Assembly (NCBI GenBank): GCA_026002305.1
Contig: BOBI01000081.1
Location: 1-10,118, forward strand
DNA length: 10,118 nucleotides
Direction: 5' to 3'
DNA from: Spirochaetia bacterium
GTDB taxonomy: Bacteria > Spirochaetota > Spirochaetia > Treponematales > Breznakiellaceae
Part shown: piece by piece, positions 6,518 through 10,118 of the stretch
How the letters are laid out: each line of letters starts with the position of its first letter
Position numbering within the stretch: the stretch's first letter is position 1
Translations under genes and position numbers: made by a program
The notes under the pieces: model-generated
Told to the model about the DNA's origin: nothing
The model's database searches: none
The model's input: only the letters and a program-made list of their open reading frames with translations

Positions 6518-8026
6518 CTAGTTGAAACCTTCAATCTTTAGAAGTTCAATAAACAAATTTATTTTCTCAATCATCAAAGTTAAATTGTAACCTTTGTCTT
6601 TTAAAATTTTAATAATTGGTTTTGCGTTCTTTAATTCAGGATTAAACGCACTGTCTGATATTAAATCGATAAATTTAACTAAATTGCCACCAATTTTTTT
6701 TAGAAAATCAATTTCTTTTGTAATTAACTGCATAACAGTGTTGTTAATTTGTTCTAAATAATATTCAAGGCCTTCACTGCTTTTTTTGCCGATACCCGAT
6801 TTACCACGCAGGGTTTTGAGCCTTTCACCGTACCCGCCGGTATCGGATAATGATTTATCAAAATTTTTTAATTTATCATACAATTCCGTAAAATCATGCA
6901 TCATAGCGGAAATATCTTTTGGAATATCACGTATATTCCATTCGCCGTAAATAACAAATATATCGGATATATCTTTTAGCGTATCAAAAAATACGGCAAG
7001 AAAAGACATGGTATATTGATATGCGTTTGTGAAGGTGAAACCGCTTGAATCAATTCCGTTTTTGTTATCATCGGTGTAATAGTTAATTGAAATAATCCGT
7101 ATAGAGCTTCCAAAAATATTTTTATAAATTTCATTGCTTTTAGTAGCCGAAGAATTTCTTGTTTGTTTTCGGACGTAATTTAACGCTTCCTGTGTAATAT
7201 CATTTAAATATTGAGAGGCAATTTTATTGTGCGGTACAATAATTTTATTTTGCCAAAAAGGGTCTCCCTTGCCATGCCGCACAATCATAGTAAGTATTGA
7301 CGACGATAATACTTTTTCTAATTCAGAAAGCAGACCCATCCACGCTGTATAAGAAATAGAAACATTTTTGTTAAAGTTATAGATAATTTTAAAAGCTTCA
7401 TTCCAATTTTTACTTTTATCAAGACCTTCGGAAATTGATAAGAAGTCTTTCAAATTTTCAAGTATATTCTGAACTTTTATTTTTTCAAAACTAGGCTTAA
7501 ACGCAGCGTCAAATTCCGGGATTTTTGGATCCATCTTTCGCAGCAAATCATAAAAATCAAAATTAGCAAACCACAAAAAAGACAGGATTGTTTTATAGCA
7601 TGAATCAACCGCAAAACACCATTCGTTACTCAATTCCGAATAAATTATTTTAATACTTTCTTCAATTTTTTTTATCGCATCCGGCGCCGAACTGGTATTG
7701 ATAAGATTGTCAAGCTCGTCTTTTGAAAAGGTTTTTAGTAATTGCGTTATTCGTTGATCCAGAAAAAAATTAATTACCATATTTTTTAATTCCGGACTTG
7801 TATCTGCGTTTCTAAGCCGTAGTTGTATTTTGCAGACATATTTGTACAAGCCAAAAAAGAACCGGCCAAAAGCAGGCAGTACTTCTTTTTTGCCGCTTTT
7901 ATAAAAATCTTTAAACTTGTTTCGTTTTAAATCCTCTGCAAGAAACTTTAAGAGATTTTGCTGTGTTTTTTCTTGCGGCGATTTTTTGCTAAAGAACATT
8001 TCAAATATTTCTTGAAACAGGCTCAT
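6518..8026 (-). CDS. Uncharacterised AT-rich spirochaete protein (possibly DUF5312)
   Basis: I do not know the function of this 502-residue protein. It is rich in Lys, Asn, Ile and Phe and appears almost wholly alpha-helical, with no signal peptide, membrane span or catalytic motif. An N-terminal EIFEMFFSKKSPQEK segment is followed by a long helical body. Several Trp/Tyr-rich stretches occur (NEWCFAVDSCYKTILSFLWF near 133-152), and there is a small Gly-rich, basic patch (GGYGERLKTLRGKSGIGKK) near residue 400. I associate this type with a spirochaete-restricted family of unknown function (DUF5312), from memory only. The start is supported by AAGG (8034-8037) seven bases upstream, overlapping the stop of the EF-G paralogue nine bases away, so the two are probably co-transcribed and coupled. 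Base composition is clearly poorer in G/C than its neighbours (14 of 60 bases at 6541-6600 against 28 of 60 at 8881-8940). The gene is intact and looks real. Confidence 0.85.
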   Translation of the reverse strand: MSLFQEIFEMFFSKKSPQEKTQQNLLKFLAEDLKRNKFKDFYKSGKKEVLPAFGRFFFGLYKYVCKIQLRLRNADTSPELKNMVINFFLDQRITQLLKTFSKDELDNLINTSSAPDAIKKIEESIKIIYSELSNEWCFAVDSCYKTILSFLWFANFDFYDLLRKMDPKIPEFDAAFKPSFEKIKVQNILENLKDFLSISEGLDKSKNWNEAFKIIYNFNKNVSISYTAWMGLLSELEKVLSSSILTMIVRHGKGDPFWQNKIIVPHNKIASQYLNDITQEALNYVRKQTRNSSATKSNEIYKNIFGSSIRIISINYYTDDNKNGIDSSGFTFTNAYQYTMSFLAVFFDTLKDISDIFVIYGEWNIRDIPKDISAMMHDFTELYDKLKNFDKSLSDTGGYGERLKTLRGKSGIGKKSSEGLEYYLEQINNTVMQLITKEIDFLKKIGGNLVKFIDLISDSAFNPELKNAKPIIKILKDKGYNLTLMIEKINLFIELLKIEGFN

Positions 8027-8033
8027 CGCACAA

Positions 8034-8037
8034 CCTT
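8034..8037 (-). promoter_or_regulatory. Ribosome binding site of the 502-residue gene
   Basis: AAGG on the minus strand overlaps the TAA stop of the upstream EF-G gene and lies seven bases before the ATG at 8026. This arrangement favours termination-reinitiation coupling between the two genes. Confidence 0.55.
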
Positions 8038-10069
8038 AATTTTTACGTTCAAAATGCGAAAATTCCATTGTAAATGTGGCGCGTCCCTGACTTTCGGATC
8101 TAAGGGCGGTCATAAACCCGAACATTTTTGCCATAGGAGCGTTTGCTTTTATTTCGTCTAACGCACCAGATCCCTGTCCGCCTGATGTCATACTGATTAC
8201 CTGTCCGCCGCGCATTGTTACAAGGCTTATCACATTGCCGACAAATTCAGCAGGCGATATAAGCGTAACAAGCATTATCGGTTCTAATAGAATAGGGGAG
8301 GCGTTTCTACAGGCTTCGTCAAAACACATACTAGCGCAGGCTTCAAACGCAAAATCACTGGCCGAAAGCTCCGAGTATTCAATACCGGTAAGCGTTACAC
8401 CAATATCAATACACGGATAGCCCATCGCAATGCCCGAATTAAGCGCACCATTTATACCCTGCTCAATAGCGTCAAAAATTGAAGATGGAATTTCACTTTT
8501 GTACGCGGCGCAGGTGTATTTATTGCCGCTTCCCCGCGGTAATGGTTCCACTTTTAGTGTTAGGGCGGCGGCATTTTCTTTTCCCGCAACCGTTTTAGAA
8601 AATGTTTGCCGCCTGTCTGCCGCTTCGTTTATTGATTCACGGTATGTAACCTGCGGATTTCCTACCTGCGCCTCTACCTTGTATTCCTTTAATATGCGGG
8701 TAACAAGTACATCAATGTGTAATTCCCCCATGCCGGAAATTATAAGCTGTCCTGTTTCCGTGTTCTCGCGGGTTGTAAAGGTCGGGTCCTCTTTCGATAG
8801 CATATCAAGAACTTTCTTTAAATTATCCTGTTCGCTCGCCGTTTTTGGCTCAATGGCCACAGAAATAACCGGCTGGGGGAACTGCATTTTTTCTAAAACT
8901 ACAGGAAAGCCCTCGCTGCCAACCGTATCGCCTGTTTGTGCCAGCTTCATACCTATAATAACACCAATATCACCGGCGGAAAGTGCTTCTATCGCCTCCG
9001 ATTTATTAGAATGCATACGCAAAATCCGGTTTATCCGTTCTTTTTTTCGTTTTCCAACATTAAAAAGAGCCGTTCCCGGCGTAAATTTTCCGCTATACAT
9101 ACGCACATAGCATAAATTGCCCGATTCCCTGTCATTTTGAATCTTAAAAACAAGACCAAGCGGCACCCCCTTGTTATCGCACGGAATGGTTACGTCCTCA
9201 TCTTTTTTTAGATTATGCCCTATTGCGGCATGAGCTTCGTCCGGCGACGGCAGAAAATCGACAACCGCGTCAATAAGCGGCTGCACCCCCAAATTCCGTC
9301 TGGAGGCTCCGGCAAGTACCGGTAAAATAGCCCTGTTTAGAACAGCCTTCCTTAATTCGGTTTTTATAAGATCCGGCGGTATTTCCCCGCCGTCCAGATA
9401 AAGCCCGGTAATGGGGTCGGACACCGACGAAAGGACATCAATCAATTTTTCCCGCCATGTTGCGGCAAGGGCGCTCCGTGAGCTATCAATGCGGGATTGT
9501 ATAACCTCTTTACCATCGCTGCCCGACCAATGCAGCTCCTCCATATTGATAAGGTCGATAACACCTTCAAAACTATTTTCGCAGCCAATAGGCACCTGAA
9601 TCGCTGCGGCAACCACCCCTAACTTGCTTTCAATATCATGCAGAACATTAAAAAAGTCCGCGCCGACGCGGTCCATTTTATTAACATAGCCGATACAGGG
9701 CACAGAATACCGCTGTGCCTGCCGCCAAACAGTCTCTGTCTGCGGTTCCACCCCGCGTACAGCGTCAAAAATCGCCACCGCGCCATCTAAAACCCGCAAA
9801 CTTCGTTCAACTTCCGCCGTAAAATCAACATGACCGGGCGTATCAATAATATTTATCTGAAAACCTTTCCAATATGTTGTCGTTGCGGCGCTCTGGATGG
9901 TAATCCCGCGTTCCTGTTCCTGTTCCATCGAGTCCATAATGGCTTCACCGTCATCAACTTCACCGATCTTATGGCTTTTCCCCGTGTAATAAAGTATCCG
10001 CTCTGTAGTTGTGGTTTTACCCGCATCAATATGCGCCATAATACCGATATTCCGCATAATTTTTAGCAT
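8036..10069 (-). CDS. fusA: Elongation factor G paralogue (translational GTPase)
   Basis: EF-G-type GTPases drive ribosomal translocation and, with ribosome recycling factor, subunit splitting. All five domains are present in 677 residues, slightly short of the usual ~690-700. The GTPase motifs are intact: AHIDAGKT (12-19), RGITI (54-58), DTPGH (76-80) and NKMD (130-133). Domain II starts near 290. Domain III carries ISGMGELHID (about 443). Domain IV starts near 470 with VTYRESI, and domain V near 593 with PILLEPIM. The tip of domain IV departs from standard EF-G: where E. coli has YHD (His583) this protein has YSE with Ser566. Many spirochaetes carry two EF-Gs split between translocation and recycling. 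This divergent copy may be the specialised one, but that is inference. The ATG at 10069 is kept because it leaves the usual few residues before RNIGI; ATG at 10057 is the alternative. Neither has a clear ribosome binding site. The 502-residue gene follows after nine bases. Confidence 0.95.
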   Translation of the reverse strand: MLKIMRNIGIMAHIDAGKTTTTERILYYTGKSHKIGEVDDGEAIMDSMEQEQERGITIQSAATTTYWKGFQINIIDTPGHVDFTAEVERSLRVLDGAVAIFDAVRGVEPQTETVWRQAQRYSVPCIGYVNKMDRVGADFFNVLHDIESKLGVVAAAIQVPIGCENSFEGVIDLINMEELHWSGSDGKEVIQSRIDSSRSALAATWREKLIDVLSSVSDPITGLYLDGGEIPPDLIKTELRKAVLNRAILPVLAGASRRNLGVQPLIDAVVDFLPSPDEAHAAIGHNLKKDEDVTIPCDNKGVPLGLVFKIQNDRESGNLCYVRMYSGKFTPGTALFNVGKRKKERINRILRMHSNKSEAIEALSAGDIGVIIGMKLAQTGDTVGSEGFPVVLEKMQFPQPVISVAIEPKTASEQDNLKKVLDMLSKEDPTFTTRENTETGQLIISGMGELHIDVLVTRILKEYKVEAQVGNPQVTYRESINEAADRRQTFSKTVAGKENAAALTLKVEPLPRGSGNKYTCAAYKSEIPSSIFDAIEQGINGALNSGIAMGYPCIDIGVTLTGIEYSELSASDFAFEACASMCFDEACRNASPILLEPIMLVTLISPAEFVGNVISLVTMRGGQVISMTSGGQGSGALDEIKANAPMAKMFGFMTALRSESQGRATFTMEFSHFERKN

Positions 10070-10118
10070 AATTAAGAGGTTAATAGGATTTTAATTAAAA
10101 ATAAAGGGCAGTGTACAC
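10070..10118 (-). promoter_or_regulatory. AT-rich upstream region of the EF-G paralogue
   Basis: These 49 bases precede the EF-G start. On the minus strand TATTAA (10080-10085) could be a -10 lying ten bases before the ATG, but no recognisable -35 is placed at 16-18 bases. A perfect 12-base palindrome TTTTAATTAAAA (10089-10100) sits just upstream, where an AT-rich UP-like or bent-DNA element could act. No Shine-Dalgarno sequence is seen. The region is cut by the window edge, so the promoter call is tentative. Confidence 0.3.

Noticed and set aside
8430..9110. Open frame of 226 codons on the plus strand
   Set aside because: It lies wholly antisense to the well-conserved EF-G gene, has no recognisable protein features or ribosome binding site, and reflects the codon bias of that gene.
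10111..10118. Palindrome GTGTACAC at the window edge
   Set aside because: It is only eight bases and truncated by the edge, so it cannot be distinguished from chance.
1..10118. CRISPR array, tRNA or rRNA gene, insertion sequence, phage or defence system
   Set aside because: No regularly spaced repeats, cloverleaf-like segments, transposase motifs or terminal inverted repeats were found by reading; nearly all the DNA is accounted for by ordinary genes.

Overview
The window reads as a chromosomal segment of a spirochaete, most likely a Treponema-like organism. The reasons are a FliM followed by a CheC-FliN fusion-type FliY, a spirochaete-style lipobox (TVLSSC) on a large putative lipoprotein, a divergent second-type EF-G, and a neighbouring AT-rich protein of a kind I associate with spirochaetes. 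This assignment is made by eye from protein sequence, not from a database search.

Layout. Positions 1-728 (minus strand) hold the 5' part of a secreted TPR-type protein that runs off the left edge. A 110-base divergent gap (729-838) separates it from a plus-strand gene (839-3193) for a 784-residue lipoprotein with an M30-like HEFDH zinc metallopeptidase site. A good sigma-70-like promoter (3222-3250) then starts a plus-strand group: fliM (3259-4293), fliY (4290-5372, overlapping fliM by 4 bases) and a degenerate HD-GYP-domain protein (5393-6514). The right half is on the minus strand and converges on this group with only 3 bases between the stops. It holds an EF-G paralogue (10069 to 8036) followed 9 bases later by a 502-residue protein of unknown function (8026 to 6518).

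How the genes fit together. FliM and FliY are the C-ring (switch) proteins that receive CheY-P and set flagellar rotation. The following HD-GYP protein is a plausible c-di-GMP-related or signalling partner, but it has lost some metal ligands of active phosphodiesterases. The EF-G paralogue and the 502-residue protein are probably one transcript. The two outer-left genes look like envelope proteins.

Points of interest. Core promoter elements sit within about 7-10 bases of the ATG in up to three plus-strand genes, which suggests leaderless or near-leaderless mRNAs. The fliM-fliY pair lies outside its usual fliL/fliP setting. The HD-GYP protein and FliY have altered catalytic residues. The EF-G has a changed domain IV tip. 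No tRNA, rRNA, CRISPR array, insertion sequence or phage gene was seen, and no convincing intrinsic terminator.
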